A DNA stretch of 64,000 bases, taken from assembly GCF_900292015.1 (NCBI RefSeq), contig NZ_LR130759.1:2604001-2668000 (forward strand), in the 5' to 3' direction. Below, one piece after another: positions 50,097 through 59,324 of this stretch. The position numbers were made by a program, and so were the translations under genes. How positions within the stretch are numbered: position 1 is the stretch's first letter; each line of letters begins with the position of its first letter. Under the pieces are notes generated by a model. That model was not told where the DNA came from and ran no database searches. It saw only the letters and a program-made list of their open reading frames with translations. Source of the DNA: Mycobacterium basiliense. Its GTDB lineage: Bacteria; Actinomycetota; Actinomycetes; Mycobacteriales; Mycobacteriaceae.

Positions 50097-50932
50097 ACGG
50101 CACCGCGAACTCGACGGCGGAACCCCAAAACGGCTACCCGGACGGTTACGCCGATGGATTCCGAGTCAGGCTGACCAACTTCGAGGGACCGTTCGATCTG
50201 CTGCTACAGCTGATCTTCGCCCATCGCCTCGATGTCACCGAAGTGGCGTTACACCAGGTCACCGACGATTTCATTGCCTACACCAAAGCGATTGGCGCCC
50301 ACCTGGACCTCGAGGAGACCACGGCATTTTTAGTGGTCGCGGCGACCTTGCTGGATCTCAAGGCGGCCCGGTTGTTGCCGAGCGGGCAGGTCGACGACGA
50401 AGAGGATCTGGCCTTGCTCGAGGTCCGCGACCTGCTGTTTGCTCGGCTGTTGCAGTATCGGGCGTTTAAGCACGTCGCGGAGATGTTCGCCGAGTTGGAG
50501 GCCACCGCGTTGCGCAGTTATCCGCGCGCGGTGTCTCTTGAAGAGCGGTTTGCCGGCCTGCTGCCGGAGGTGATGCTGGGCGTCGATGCTCAACGGTTCG
50601 CCCAGATCGCCGCGGTGGCCTTGACCCCGAGGCCGGTGCCGACCGTGGCCACCGGGCACCTGCACCAAGTGACGGTCTCGGTTGCCGAGCAGGCCAAACA
50701 GTTGCTGACGCTGTTAGAAGCACGGGGCAGCGGCCAATGGGCTTCATTTTCCGAGTTGGTCGCCGATTGCCAGACGTCGATGCAGGTGGTCGGACGGTTC
50801 CTGGCGCTGCTCGAACTGTATCGGTCCCGGGCGGTAGCATTCGACCAGTCAGAGCCCCTTGGCGCGCTCCAGGTGTCGTGGACCGGGGATCGGCCGACCA
50901 GCGAAGCCTTGGTAGAAGTGCGAGACCAATGA
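50093..50932 (+). CDS. scpA: Segregation and condensation protein A (kleisin)
   Basis: Kleisin subunit of the SMC-ScpAB condensin. The N-terminal domain holds VRLTNFEGPFDLLLQLIFAHRLDV, the ScpA signature, and the next block DDFIAYTKAIG through ATLLDLKAARLLP. The C-terminal winged helix lies around FSELVADCQTSMQVVGRFLALLELYR. At 279 aa it fits the family. GTG start overlaps the parA-like stop (GTGA); the stop overlaps scpB (ATGA). Confidence 0.92.
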   Translation: MNGTANSTAEPQNGYPDGYADGFRVRLTNFEGPFDLLLQLIFAHRLDVTEVALHQVTDDFIAYTKAIGAHLDLEETTAFLVVAATLLDLKAARLLPSGQVDDEEDLALLEVRDLLFARLLQYRAFKHVAEMFAELEATALRSYPRAVSLEERFAGLLPEVMLGVDAQRFAQIAAVALTPRPVPTVATGHLHQVTVSVAEQAKQLLTLLEARGSGQWASFSELVADCQTSMQVVGRFLALLELYRSRAVAFDQSEPLGALQVSWTGDRPTSEALVEVRDQ

Positions 50933-51708
50933 TGATCCGCTCCGGCGACGACGATGCAGCGGGGGCGCCGCCCGCTTGCGGGGGACACAGTGATGAGAAT
51001 GGAGCGGCGCTGGTGACTGAGGACGCGCCCGCGGACGACCTGAGCTATGGCATCCCCGATATCGCCGAGCCCGCGGAGATGGACCCGGTTGAACTCGGTT
51101 CGGTGCTCGAGGCGCTGCTGTTGGTGGTGGACACCCCGGTGACTGCCGAGGCGCTGGCCTCGGTCACCGAACAACCGGTCTACCGGGTCGCCGCGAAGCT
51201 GCGGCTGATGGCCGACGAGCTCACCGAACGCGACAGCGGAATCGAACTACGGCACAGCGATGAGGGCTGGCGGCTGTATACGCGTGCCCGTTTCGCGCCG
51301 TATGTCGAGAAGCTGTTGCTGGATGGCGCGCGGACCAAGCTCACTCGGGCCGCGTTGGAGACGCTGGCCGTGGTGGCCTACCGCCAGCCGGTGACTCGTG
51401 CGCGGGTGAGCGCGGTGCGCGGGGTCAACGTGGACGCCGTAATGCGAACCCTGCTTGCGCGCGGCCTGATTACCGAGGTCGGCGCAGACGAGGACTCTGG
51501 TGCCGTAACGTTCGCCACCACCGAGATGTTTTTGGAACGTTTGGGTTTGACGTCGCTGTCGGACCTTCCCGATATCGCACCGCTGCTTCCCGACGTCGAT
51601 ACCATCGAAGATTTGAGCGCGTCACTGGACAATGAGCCGCGGTTCATGAAGCTCTCCGGCGGTCAGATGGCCGACCCTACGTTGACGTTTGACGTGGACC
51701 GCGACTGA
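50929..51708 (+). CDS. scpB: Segregation and condensation protein B
   Basis: Binds the ScpA kleisin to complete the SMC complex. The 259-aa protein has a roughly 60-residue acidic N-terminus, then two winged-helix domains: ELGSVLEALLLVVDTPVTAEAL and LTRAALETLAVVAYRQPVTRARV with RGLITEVG. Tandem ATGs at 50929 and 50932 are both usable; the first overlaps the scpA stop. The stop shares a base with the rluB ATG. Confidence 0.92.
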   Translation: MMIRSGDDDAAGAPPACGGHSDENGAALVTEDAPADDLSYGIPDIAEPAEMDPVELGSVLEALLLVVDTPVTAEALASVTEQPVYRVAAKLRLMADELTERDSGIELRHSDEGWRLYTRARFAPYVEKLLLDGARTKLTRAALETLAVVAYRQPVTRARVSAVRGVNVDAVMRTLLARGLITEVGADEDSGAVTFATTEMFLERLGLTSLSDLPDIAPLLPDVDTIEDLSASLDNEPRFMKLSGGQMADPTLTFDVDRD

Positions 51709-52460
51709 TGGTGGATTTTGAGCCCGCTGAGGGGACTCGTTTGCAGAAAGTGTTGTCTCAGGCCGGGGTTGCTTCGAGGCGGGCTGCGGAAAAGATGATC
51801 GTCGATGGCCGGGTCGAGGTGGACGGACATGTGGTGACCGAATTGGGCACTCGGGTTGACCCGAACCTCTCGGTGATCCGGGTCGACGGCGCCAGGGTGG
51901 TGCTCGACGACACGCTGGTGTACCTGGCGCTGAACAAGCCGCGCGGCATGCACTCGACCATGTCCGACGATCGTGGCCGGCCTTGTATCGGCGACCTGAT
52001 CGAACGGAAAGTTCGGGGCAATAAGAAACTGTTTCACGTTGGACGGCTCGACGCCGACACCGAGGGGCTGATCCTGCTGACCAACGACGGCGAGCTGGCG
52101 CACCGGCTGATGCATCCCTCGCACGAGGTACCCAAGACGTATTTGGCGACTGTGACCGGTGCGGTGCCTCGCGGCCTGGGCAAAAAGCTGCGGGCGGGAA
52201 TCGAGTTGGAGGACGGACCGGTGGCCGTGGACGGCTTCGCCGTTGTCGACGCCATACCCGGCAGAACATTGGTGAGGGTGACGTTGCACGAGGGACGCAA
52301 TCGAATCGTGCGCCGGATGCTAGCCGCGGTGGGATTTCCAGTGGAGGCTTTGGTGCGCACCGACATTGGTGCGGTGTCGTTGGGCAAGCAGCGGCCGGGC
52401 ACCGTTCGGGCGCTGCGGCGAGACGAGATTGGGCACCTATACAAAGCGGTGGGGCTGTGA
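51708..52460 (+). CDS. rluB: Large-subunit rRNA pseudouridine synthase (RluB/RsuA family)
   Basis: Isomerises uridine in rRNA. An S4 domain ([29 protein letters not shown]) is followed by the catalytic domain with the aspartate in [19 protein letters not shown] and [19 protein letters not shown]. At 250 aa it fits this family. The exact target base is inferred from homology. The stop lies within the first copy of a 42-bp repeat that also contains the cmk start. Confidence 0.9.
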   Translation: MVDFEPAEGTRLQKVLSQAGVASRRAAEKMIVDGRVEVDGHVVTELGTRVDPNLSVIRVDGARVVLDDTLVYLALNKPRGMHSTMSDDRGRPCIGDLIERKVRGNKKLFHVGRLDADTEGLILLTNDGELAHRLMHPSHEVPKTYLATVTGAVPRGLGKKLRAGIELEDGPVAVDGFAVVDAIPGRTLVRVTLHEGRNRIVRRMLAAVGFPVEALVRTDIGAVSLGKQRPGTVRALRRDEIGHLYKAVGL

Positions 52461-52553
52461 GCGGAGCGAGCGGAACGAACGACGTGAGTGACGGGAGTGC
52501 AGCGAACCATCGGGCTGTGAGCGGAGCGAGCGGAACGAACGACGTGAGTGACG
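52452..52553 (+). repeat. 42-bp direct repeat across the rluB/cmk junction
   Basis: Copies at 52452-52493 and 52512-52553 are identical over 42 bp with a period of 60 bp. Each begins GGGCTGTGAGCGGAGCGAGC, so the second copy reproduces the rluB stop/cmk start context (GTGA). Because the period is a multiple of three, cmk stays open through both copies and gains 20 codons if the first GTG is used. Confidence 0.9.
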
Positions 52554-53230
52554 ATGTGGTTATCGCGATCGATGGTCCGGCCGGGACCGGGAAGTCCTCG
52601 GTGTCAAAGGGATTGGCGCGTGGGCTGGGTACCCGTTTCTTGGATACCGGAGCGATGTATCGCATGGTGACATTGGCGGTGCTACGCGCTGGAGTGGACC
52701 CGGACGATGCCGAGGGCGTCGCGGATCTTGCTTCGGCCGTGGAGCTGTCGGTTGGTTATGACCCCAACGCAAGTCGGTTCTACCTTGCTGGACAAGATGT
52801 TTCGTCAGAGATCCGGGGCGACGCGGTAACCCGTGCGGTTTCGGCGGTTTCGGCGGTACCCGCGGTGCGGACCCGGCTGGTGGACCTGCAGCGGGCGATG
52901 GCGCGGGGGCCGGGCAGCATTGTGGTGGAGGGGCGTGACATCGGGACCGTGGTGTTCCCGGACGCGCCCGTCAAGATTTTTTTAACCGCGTCGGCGGAGA
53001 CCCGGGCGCGGCGACGCAATACCCAAAACATTGCGGCGGGTTTGGTGGACGACTACGACTCGGTGCTGGCCGACGTGCGCCGCCGCGACCACCTCGATTC
53101 CACACGTGCGGTGTCGCCATTGCGTGCCGCCGCTGATGCGATCGTCGTGGACACCAGCGAGATGACCGAGGCCGAAGTGATCGCTCACCTGCAGGACTTG
53201 GTGACTCAGCGAAGCGGAGCGGTGCGGTGA
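52457..53230 (+). CDS. cmk: Cytidylate kinase
   Basis: Phosphorylates CMP/dCMP. The P-loop [17 protein letters not shown] is near residue 38 of the long form, followed by [18 protein letters not shown], the [19 protein letters not shown] block and the basic ETRARRRN lid. With GTG 52457 the protein is 257 aa; with the duplicated GTG at 52517 it is 237 aa, closer to the 230 aa of M. tuberculosis. The second start is probably the ancestral one. The stop overlaps the der GTG. Confidence 0.92.
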   Translation: MSGASGTNDVSDGSAANHRAVSGASGTNDVSDDVVIAIDGPAGTGKSSVSKGLARGLGTRFLDTGAMYRMVTLAVLRAGVDPDDAEGVADLASAVELSVGYDPNASRFYLAGQDVSSEIRGDAVTRAVSAVSAVPAVRTRLVDLQRAMARGPGSIVVEGRDIGTVVFPDAPVKIFLTASAETRARRRNTQNIAAGLVDDYDSVLADVRRRDHLDSTRAVSPLRAAADAIVVDTSEMTEAEVIAHLQDLVTQRSGAVR

Positions 53231-54627
53231 CCAAGGACGGCACGTGGGTAGACGAAAGCGATTGGGAACTTAGCGATTCCGATCTCGAAGAGCTGGGGGC
53301 GTCTGGATCGGCGCCGGTCGTGGCCATAGTGGGTCGGCCCAACGTCGGCAAATCGACTCTGGTCAATCGGATTCTGGGTCGGCGTGAGGCGGTGGTGCAA
53401 GACGTTCCAGGTGTGACGCGAGACCGCGTCTCCTACGACGCGCTGTGGAGCGGACGCCGGTTTGTCGTGCAGGACACCGGGGGCTGGGAGCCGGATGCCA
53501 AGGGCCTGCAGCAACTGGTGGCCGAGCAGGCGTCGGTGGCCATGCGCACCGCTGACGCGGTGGTCCTGGTGGTGGATGCCAGCGTCGGTGCCACCACGGC
53601 GGACGAGGCAGCTGCCGGCATCCTGCTGCGCTCGGGTAAACCGGTCTTTCTGGCCGCCAACAAGGTTGACAGCGACAAGGCAGAAGCGGACGCGGCGGCC
53701 CTGTGGTCATTGGGCCTGGGCCAACCCCATCCGATCAGTGCCATGCACGGCCGCGGCGTGGCGGATTTGCTCGACGAGTTGCTGGCTGCGTTGCCCGAGG
53801 TGGGCGAGTTGGCATCGGCGGGCGGCGGGCCCCGACGGGTGGCGCTGGTTGGCAAACCCAATGTGGGCAAGAGCTCTCTCCTGAACAAGCTGGCCGGTGA
53901 CCAGCGCTCGGTCGTGCATGAGGTCGCGGGCACCACGGTCGATCCGGTGGACTCGCTGATCGACCTGGGCGGCAAGGTCTGGCGATTCGTGGACACCGCG
54001 GGCTTGCGCCGCAAGGTCGGCCAGGCCAGCGGACACGAGTTTTATGCTTCGGTGCGTACCCACGGCGCTATTGACGCCGCCGAGGTGGTGATCGTGCTGA
54101 TCGACGCCTCGCAGCCGCTCACCGAACAGGATCTGCGGGTGCTGTCCATGGTGATCGAGGCCGGGCGGGCGTTGGTGCTGGCCTACAACAAGTGGGACCT
54201 CATCGACGAGGATCGCCGCGAACTGCTGGAGCGTGAGATCGATCGGGAATTGGTGCAGGTGCGATGGGCCCAGCGGGTCAATGTCTCCGCCAAGACCGGA
54301 CGCGCGCTGCAAAAGCTGGTGCCGGCGATGGAGAGCGCCCTGGCGTCGTGGGACACCCGGATCGCCACCGGTCCGCTGAATAGCTGGATCAAGGAGGTGG
54401 TGGCGGCTACGCCGCCTCCAGTGCGGGGCGGCAGACAGCCCCGTATTCTTTTCGCCACTCAGGCCACCGCCCGGCCGCCGACGTTCGTATTGTTCACCAC
54501 GGGATTTCTGGAGGCCGGTTACCGACGGTTCCTGGAGCGGCGGCTGCGCGAGACGTTCGGATTTGACGGCAGCCCGATCCGCGTCAATGTCCGGGTTCGG
54601 GAAAAGCGGGGCACTAAGCGCCGCTGA
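53227..54627 (+). CDS. der: Ribosome-assembly GTPase Der (EngA)
   Basis: A tandem-GTPase that assists 50S assembly. The first G domain has [21 protein letters not shown] and NKVD; the second has [23 protein letters not shown] and NKWD. The C-terminal KH-like domain ends in a basic tail (REKRGTKRR). The 466-aa length includes a short acidic N-terminal extension. It is the last gene of the parA-like to der operon. Confidence 0.94.
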   Translation: MTKDGTWVDESDWELSDSDLEELGASGSAPVVAIVGRPNVGKSTLVNRILGRREAVVQDVPGVTRDRVSYDALWSGRRFVVQDTGGWEPDAKGLQQLVAEQASVAMRTADAVVLVVDASVGATTADEAAAGILLRSGKPVFLAANKVDSDKAEADAAALWSLGLGQPHPISAMHGRGVADLLDELLAALPEVGELASAGGGPRRVALVGKPNVGKSSLLNKLAGDQRSVVHEVAGTTVDPVDSLIDLGGKVWRFVDTAGLRRKVGQASGHEFYASVRTHGAIDAAEVVIVLIDASQPLTEQDLRVLSMVIEAGRALVLAYNKWDLIDEDRRELLEREIDRELVQVRWAQRVNVSAKTGRALQKLVPAMESALASWDTRIATGPLNSWIKEVVAATPPPVRGGRQPRILFATQATARPPTFVLFTTGFLEAGYRRFLERRLRETFGFDGSPIRVNVRVREKRGTKRR

Positions 54628-54738
54628 GTTGCGGCGGGGGCACGCGGTGATGGTCGCGGCTTGCGGCCGAACACGCCCGATGCGGCTTGATACTTCCCGC
54701 GATACGAACATTGACACCTATATCACAGGATTATCTCG

Positions 54739-54768
54739 TTGACTTGGCGACCGAAGCGTCCCTACGAT
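54739..54768 (+). promoter_or_regulatory. Predicted sigma-A-type promoter of the SDR-iclR operon
   Basis: TTGACT at 54739-54744 and TACGAT at 54763-54768, spaced 18 bp, placed 54 bp before the ATG of the SDR gene with a strong AAGGAAGG site between. Spacing and position suit transcription of the operon; the -10 matches the mycobacterial consensus only partly. Confidence 0.5.
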
Positions 54769-54779
54769 CTCTCATATAT

Positions 54780-54795
54780 CGGGTGTAATCACCCG
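54780..54795 (+). promoter_or_regulatory. Inverted repeat at the predicted transcription start, candidate operator
   Basis: CGGGTG and CACCCG flank TAAT. The repeat lies 12 bp after the predicted -10 box, where a repressor would block initiation. The last operon gene encodes an IclR regulator, the natural candidate to bind here. A small RNA hairpin in the leader is the alternative. Confidence 0.45.
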
Positions 54796-54821
54796 TATTG
54801 TGGGAGTAAGGAAGGTGCACC

Positions 54822-55625
54822 ATGAGGGCCATGCACCAGGCGACCAACCAGGCAGCGACGCGGTTCAGCGTGCAGGACAAATCGATATTGATCACCGGGG
54901 CGACCGGTGCCCTGGGCAGCGTCGCCGCTCGCGCACTCGCCGAGGGCGGTGCCCGGTTGACCCTGGCTGGTGGCAACGTGGCCGGCCTGGCCGAGCTGAT
55001 CAATGACGCCGGCCTGGACGACGTCGCAGTGGTCGCACGCCGGCCCGCGACACCGGAGGACGCGCAGGCCATGGTCGAGGCCGCAGTCAGCCGCCATGGC
55101 CGTCTAGACGGGGTGTTGGTGGCCTCAGGCATGAACCATGTCGAGTCCATCACCGAGATGAGCGTGGACGACTTCGACAAGGTGATGAACGCCAATGTCC
55201 GCGGGGCCTGGCTGGTCTGTCAGGCAGCCGGACGGGTGCTGCTCGAACAAGGCGACGGCGGCAGCATCGTGCTGGTGTCCTCGGTTCGCGGGGCGCTCGG
55301 TAGCGCCGCCGGATACAGCGCCTACTGCCCGTCCAAAGCAGGCACCGACCTGCTCGCCAAGTCGCTGGCCGCGGAATGGGGCGCCCACGGTATCCGAGTA
55401 AATGCAATTGCCCCTACGGTTTTCCGCTCCGAGCTGACCGAGTGGATGTACGCCGACAACGAAAAGGGCCGGACGACCAGAGAAGCGATGTTCGCCCGGA
55501 TCCCGCTGGGCCGCTTCGCTGAACCGGAGGATTTCCTCGGCGCGCTGGTCTATCTACTCAGCGATGCATCCAGCTTTTTCACCGGCCAGGTGATGTATCT
55601 GGACGGGGGGTATACGGCATGCTGA
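54822..55625 (+). CDS. Short-chain dehydrogenase/reductase (Rv1714-like)
   Basis: A 267-aa classical SDR with cofactor motif TGATGALGSVAARALAEGG, catalytic Ser in SIVLVSSVRGALG and Tyr/Lys in YSAYCPSK, and the NAIAPT and GQVMYLDGGYT ends typical of gluconate-5-dehydrogenase-like enzymes. AAGGAAGG precedes the ATG. It is first in an overlapping plus-strand operon with fadB3, a cyclase-family hydrolase, a cupin, a BKACE enzyme and iclR, which suggests oxidation of a hydroxy acid in a small catabolic route. The substrate is unknown. Confidence 0.87.
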   Translation: MRAMHQATNQAATRFSVQDKSILITGATGALGSVAARALAEGGARLTLAGGNVAGLAELINDAGLDDVAVVARRPATPEDAQAMVEAAVSRHGRLDGVLVASGMNHVESITEMSVDDFDKVMNANVRGAWLVCQAAGRVLLEQGDGGSIVLVSSVRGALGSAAGYSAYCPSKAGTDLLAKSLAAEWGAHGIRVNAIAPTVFRSELTEWMYADNEKGRTTREAMFARIPLGRFAEPEDFLGALVYLLSDASSFFTGQVMYLDGGYTAC

Positions 55626-56533
55626 CTCAGCCACCCGGCCACGGGTTTTCGCGTGCCGCGATCGTCGGTGCCGGTCTGATGGGCCGCCGCATCGCCGGCG
55701 TATTGGCCTCGGCTGGGCTCGATGTCGTCGTCACCGACACCAAGACCGAAATCCTTGCCATCGCGGCCGCCGAGGCCGGCCAAGTCACGGGTGCCGAACA
55801 CGGGTCTGTAAGCGCAACCGGCGACTTGGCCGCTGCGGTGCGCAACGCCGACCTGGTCGTCGAGGCGATCATCGAAGACCTTGCCATCAAGCAGGAACTC
55901 TTCGCGCAACTAGCCGATCTCGCACCTGCTGCCGTGCTGGCGACCAACACCTCGGTGTTGCCGATTCGTGCCGTCACGGAGCGGGTCGACGACGGCAGCC
56001 GCGCGATCGGGACGCACTTCTGGAACCCGCCAGATCTCATCCCGATCGTCGAGGTGATACCCAGCGCCCGCACCGCACCGGAAACGGCCGATCGCGTGAT
56101 CGCGCTGCTCACCGAAGCCGGGAAGTTGCCCGTGCGCGTTGAACGCGATCTCCCCGGATTCATCGGGAATCGGCTCCAGCACGCGTTGTGGCGGGAGGCG
56201 ATCGCACTCGTCGACGAGGGGGTGTGTGATGCCGAAACGGTGGATCTGGTGGTACGCAACACCATTGGACTGCGGTTGGCGGCGCTGGGTCCCTTGGAAA
56301 ACGCCGACTACATCGGCTTGGATCTCACCTTGGCCATCCACGATGCGGTGATCCCCAGCCTCAACAGCGACCCGTATGCCAGCCCACTGCTGCGCACGCT
56401 GGTTGCCGAAGGGCGACTTGGGGCACGCACGGGACGCGGCTTTCTTGCATGGCCTGCGGGTGCTCGGGAACGCACTGCGGCGCGGCTTGCCGAGCACATC
56501 AGTGCACAGCTCACACGAGAAAGGACGTTTTAG
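55619..56533 (+). CDS. fadB3: 3-hydroxyacyl-CoA dehydrogenase (FadB3-like)
   Basis: A 304-aa NAD-dependent dehydrogenase of the 3-hydroxybutyryl-CoA dehydrogenase family. The N-terminal NAD motif is AAIVGAGLMGRRIAGVLASAG. The catalytic region includes TNTSVLPIRAVT and GTHFWNPPDLIPIVEV (the histidine of the dyad) with ERDLPGFIGNRLQHALWREA. Its ATG lies inside the end of the SDR gene. No hydratase domain is attached, so it is the dehydrogenase only. Its substrate in this pathway may not be a straight fatty acyl-CoA. Confidence 0.88.
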   Translation: MLTQPPGHGFSRAAIVGAGLMGRRIAGVLASAGLDVVVTDTKTEILAIAAAEAGQVTGAEHGSVSATGDLAAAVRNADLVVEAIIEDLAIKQELFAQLADLAPAAVLATNTSVLPIRAVTERVDDGSRAIGTHFWNPPDLIPIVEVIPSARTAPETADRVIALLTEAGKLPVRVERDLPGFIGNRLQHALWREAIALVDEGVCDAETVDLVVRNTIGLRLAALGPLENADYIGLDLTLAIHDAVIPSLNSDPYASPLLRTLVAEGRLGARTGRGFLAWPAGARERTAARLAEHISAQLTRERTF

Positions 56534-56535
56534 CG

Positions 56536-57360
56536 ATGGCGTTCAGCTGGCCCCTCGGCGACGCCGAGTCAAAGTTGGAGTTCTATGACCTGTCGCATCC
56601 GTGGGGGCACGGAGTGCCGGCGTGGCCGTACTTCGAAGATGTCAAGATCGAGCGATTGCACGGTATGGCCAAAAGCCGAGTGCTCACCCAAAAGATCACC
56701 ACCGTCATGCATTCCGGCACCCACATTGACGCGCCGGCGCACGTCGTCGAAGGAACTCCGTTTCTCGACGAGATCCCGCTGAGCGCCTTTTTCGGCACCG
56801 GCGTGGTCGTTTCGATCCCGAAGAGCAAGTGGGGCGTCGTCACCGCCGAGGATCTGCAGCGGGCCACGCCGCGGATCCGAGCGGGCGACATCGTCATCGT
56901 CAACACCGGCTGGCATCACAAATACGCCGACAGTGCCGAGTACTACGCCTATTCGCCGGGCTTCTACAAAGAGGCCGGGGAGTGGTTTGCCGCCAAGGGC
57001 GTCAAGGCGGTGGGCACCGATACCCAGGCCCTGGATCACCCGCTGGCTACGGCGATCGCACCCCACGGCCCCGCCGAATCCCAGGGCGGTCTATTGCCCT
57101 GGGCGGTACGCGAATACGAGCAGGAGACCGGCCGCAAGGTGCTCGACGACTTCCCCGAGTGGGAGCCATGCCACCGCGAAATCCTGTCCAATGGTATCTA
57201 TGGCTTCGAAAATATCGGTGGCGACGTGGACAAGGTCACCGGCAAGCGGGTCACCTTCGCCGCGTTCCCCTGGCGCTGGGTGGGTGGTGACGGCTGCATT
57301 GTGCGGTTGGTGGCGATGGTCGATCCCACCGGGAGCTACCGGATCGAGACGGGGTCCTGA
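56536..57360 (+). CDS. Cyclase-family metal hydrolase (kynurenine formamidase-like, Rv1716-like)
   Basis: A 274-aa member of the cyclase/kynurenine formamidase family. The metal-site motif HSGTHIDAPAHV is at about residues 59-70, with LDEIPLSAFFGTGVVV next and VGTDTQALDHP further on, as in the family. These enzymes hydrolyse amides or lactones. ATG 56536 follows the fadB3 stop by two bases; the extension to 56449 overlaps fadB3 and is not used. The stop overlaps the cupin ATG. Confidence 0.85.
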   Translation: MAFSWPLGDAESKLEFYDLSHPWGHGVPAWPYFEDVKIERLHGMAKSRVLTQKITTVMHSGTHIDAPAHVVEGTPFLDEIPLSAFFGTGVVVSIPKSKWGVVTAEDLQRATPRIRAGDIVIVNTGWHHKYADSAEYYAYSPGFYKEAGEWFAAKGVKAVGTDTQALDHPLATAIAPHGPAESQGGLLPWAVREYEQETGRKVLDDFPEWEPCHREILSNGIYGFENIGGDVDKVTGKRVTFAAFPWRWVGGDGCIVRLVAMVDPTGSYRIETGS

Positions 57361-57710
57361 TGAACGTGACCCGAGCGTCGCAGGCCCCAACGTATGTGGC
57401 CGCGGCGCACCACGATGTGGACACGGTGCGGCTGCAGGGGCACGAGGCCGGGCACACCGAGCGATTCTGGGTCGGAGTCTCGCGCTATCGCCCGGGCGCG
57501 GAGGCCGAGTGGACGGCCACACGTGAAGAGACCGTCTATGTCGTGCTCGACGGCGAGTTGATCATCGCCACCGCCGATTCCGAGACGGTGTTGGGGCGCC
57601 TAGACAGCGTGCATTTCGCCAAAGGTGAAGTTCGATCGATCCACAACCGCTCGGACCGGGATGCGTTGCTGCTGGTCACCATCGCCCATCCCGAGTGGAG
57701 GGCGTCATGA
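57360..57710 (+). CDS. Small cupin protein (Rv1717-like)
   Basis: A 116-aa single-domain cupin. The core is YRPGAEAEWTATREETVYVVLDGELIIATADSE, corresponding to cupin motif 1, and motif 2 is VHFAKGEVRSIHNRSD. Some metal ligands are kept (E and H), but the first HxH is absent, so it may bind sugar-like ligands rather than a metal. It overlaps the genes on both sides (tgATG and ATGA), so it is an integral part of the operon. Role unknown. Confidence 0.8.
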   Translation: MNVTRASQAPTYVAAAHHDVDTVRLQGHEAGHTERFWVGVSRYRPGAEAEWTATREETVYVVLDGELIIATADSETVLGRLDSVHFAKGEVRSIHNRSDRDALLLVTIAHPEWRAS

Positions 57711-58525
57711 GCGTGGTGATCACGGTCGCGCCCACCGGCCCCATCGCGACCAAAGCCGACAATCCGTCGTTGCCAACCTCTCCGCAGGAGATCGCGATTG
57801 CGGTCGAGCAGGCCTACCACGCTGGTGCCGCGGTGGCCCATATCCATCTGCGAGATGAAAACGAGAGGCCTACAGCAGATCTCGCGATCGCGCGTCAGAC
57901 CATGGACCTGATCGGTGAGCGCTGCCCGATCCTGATCCAGCTATCGACCGGGGTCGGGTTGGCGGTGCCGTTCGAGGACCGCGAAAAGTTGGTGGAGCTA
58001 CGGCCGCCGATGGCTACGCTCAACCCCTGCTCGATGAGTTTTGGGGACGGCGAGTTCCGCAATCCTCCCGATGGTGTCCGGCGACTCGCGGCGCGGATGC
58101 TCGAACTGGACATCAAGCCGGAGTTGGAAATCTATGACACCGGGCACCTGGAGGCGTGTCTGGGGCCGCGGGACGAGGGCCTGCTGGCCGAGCCGTTGCA
58201 GTTCAGCATCGTGCTCGGGGTGCGGGGTGGCATGGCCGCCACCGCCGATAATCTGCTCACGATGGTGCGCCGGCTGCCGTCCGGGGCGAGCTGGCAAGTC
58301 ATCGCGGTCGGCCGGTCCAACGTGGAACTGACCGCGATGGGTCTGGCCCTGGGCGGTAATGCACGTGTGGGTCTGGAGGACACCTTGTATCTGCGTAAGG
58401 GTGAGTTGGCGCCGAGCAATCCGGCGCTGGAGGCGCGCACGGTGCGCATTGTCGAGGCCCTGGACTTGCCGGTGGCGTCGGCGGAGGAAACCGAGGCACT
58501 GCTGAGTCTGCCCGCTAGGTCGTGA
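57707..58525 (+). CDS. BKACE-family beta-keto acid cleavage enzyme (Rv1718-like)
   Basis: A 272-aa member of the DUF849/3-keto-5-aminohexanoate cleavage family, zinc TIM barrels that condense a beta-keto acid with acetyl-CoA and split it into two products. Metal ligands appear in VAHIHLRDENERPTAD (HxH) and the family block CPILIQLSTGVG; the ELEIYDTGHLEACL and LEDTLYLRKGELAPSN segments follow. ATG 57707 overlaps the cupin stop. Its partners (SDR, FadB3, cyclase) make a beta-keto acid route plausible. Confidence 0.86.
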   Translation: MSVVITVAPTGPIATKADNPSLPTSPQEIAIAVEQAYHAGAAVAHIHLRDENERPTADLAIARQTMDLIGERCPILIQLSTGVGLAVPFEDREKLVELRPPMATLNPCSMSFGDGEFRNPPDGVRRLAARMLELDIKPELEIYDTGHLEACLGPRDEGLLAEPLQFSIVLGVRGGMAATADNLLTMVRRLPSGASWQVIAVGRSNVELTAMGLALGGNARVGLEDTLYLRKGELAPSNPALEARTVRIVEALDLPVASAEETEALLSLPARS

Positions 58526-58538
58526 GAGGAATTCCCCG

Positions 58539-59312
58539 ATGAGCGCAAACAGTGAGGCACCCGACGCCCGCGGCGGAATCCAGGTGATCGCCCGCGCGGC
58601 CGAGATCCTGCGGGTGCTGCAAGCGCACCCCGGCGGTCTTAGCCAAGCCGAGATCGGCGAGCGAGTGGGCATGGCCCGGTCCACGGTGAGCCGGATCCTC
58701 AACGCACTCGAAGACGAGGGCCTGGTGGGCTCGCGCGGTGCGCGGGGGCCTTACCGACTGGGGCCGGAGATAGCGCGCATGGCCAGCACCGTGCAGCACG
58801 GCGTGGTGGCGGATCTGCACCCCTTCCTGACCGAGCTGTCGCGTCAGCTGGACGAGACCGTCGACCTGTCCATCCTGGACGGGGACCGAGCTAACTTCAT
58901 CGATCAGGTCGTTCCGCCGCGTCGGTTGCGGGCGGTGAGTTCGGTGGGGGAGTCGTTTCCGCTGTACTGCTGCGCCAACGGCAAGGCACTGCTGGCGTCG
59001 CTACCGCCCGAGCGGCAAGCTCAGGCGCTGCCGACCCGGCTGATGCCGCTGACCGCCCACACCCTTACCGATCGGGCGGCCCTCCGAGAGGAGCTGCGGC
59101 GCATCGTGGCCGAAGGGGTGGCCTACGACCGGGAGGAGCAAACCAACGGCATCTGCGCGATCGGGACGGTAGTGCCGGCGGTGACCGATCAGCTGGTGGC
59201 CGTCAGCGTGCCGGTGCCCGCTCAGCGGTTCTATGGCCGCGAACAAGAGCTGACCCAGGCGCTGCTGGCCTGGGTGGACAAAGTCAACGCCTGGTTTAAA
59301 ACCACGGCATGA
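58539..59312 (+). CDS. IclR family transcriptional regulator (Rv1719-like)
   Basis: A 257-aa IclR regulator. The winged helix is AAEILRVLQAHPGGLSQAEIGERVGMARSTVSRILNALEDEGLV. The C-terminal effector domain has SILDGDRANFIDQV, FPLYCCANGKALLASL and the DREEQTNGICAIGTVV block. It lies 13 nt after the BKACE gene in the same direction, so it probably controls the operon it belongs to, through the inverted repeat at 54780-54795. Confidence 0.88.
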   Translation: MSANSEAPDARGGIQVIARAAEILRVLQAHPGGLSQAEIGERVGMARSTVSRILNALEDEGLVGSRGARGPYRLGPEIARMASTVQHGVVADLHPFLTELSRQLDETVDLSILDGDRANFIDQVVPPRRLRAVSSVGESFPLYCCANGKALLASLPPERQAQALPTRLMPLTAHTLTDRAALREELRRIVAEGVAYDREEQTNGICAIGTVVPAVTDQLVAVSVPVPAQRFYGREQELTQALLAWVDKVNAWFKTTA

Positions 59313-59324
59313 GGAGGAGTTCCC

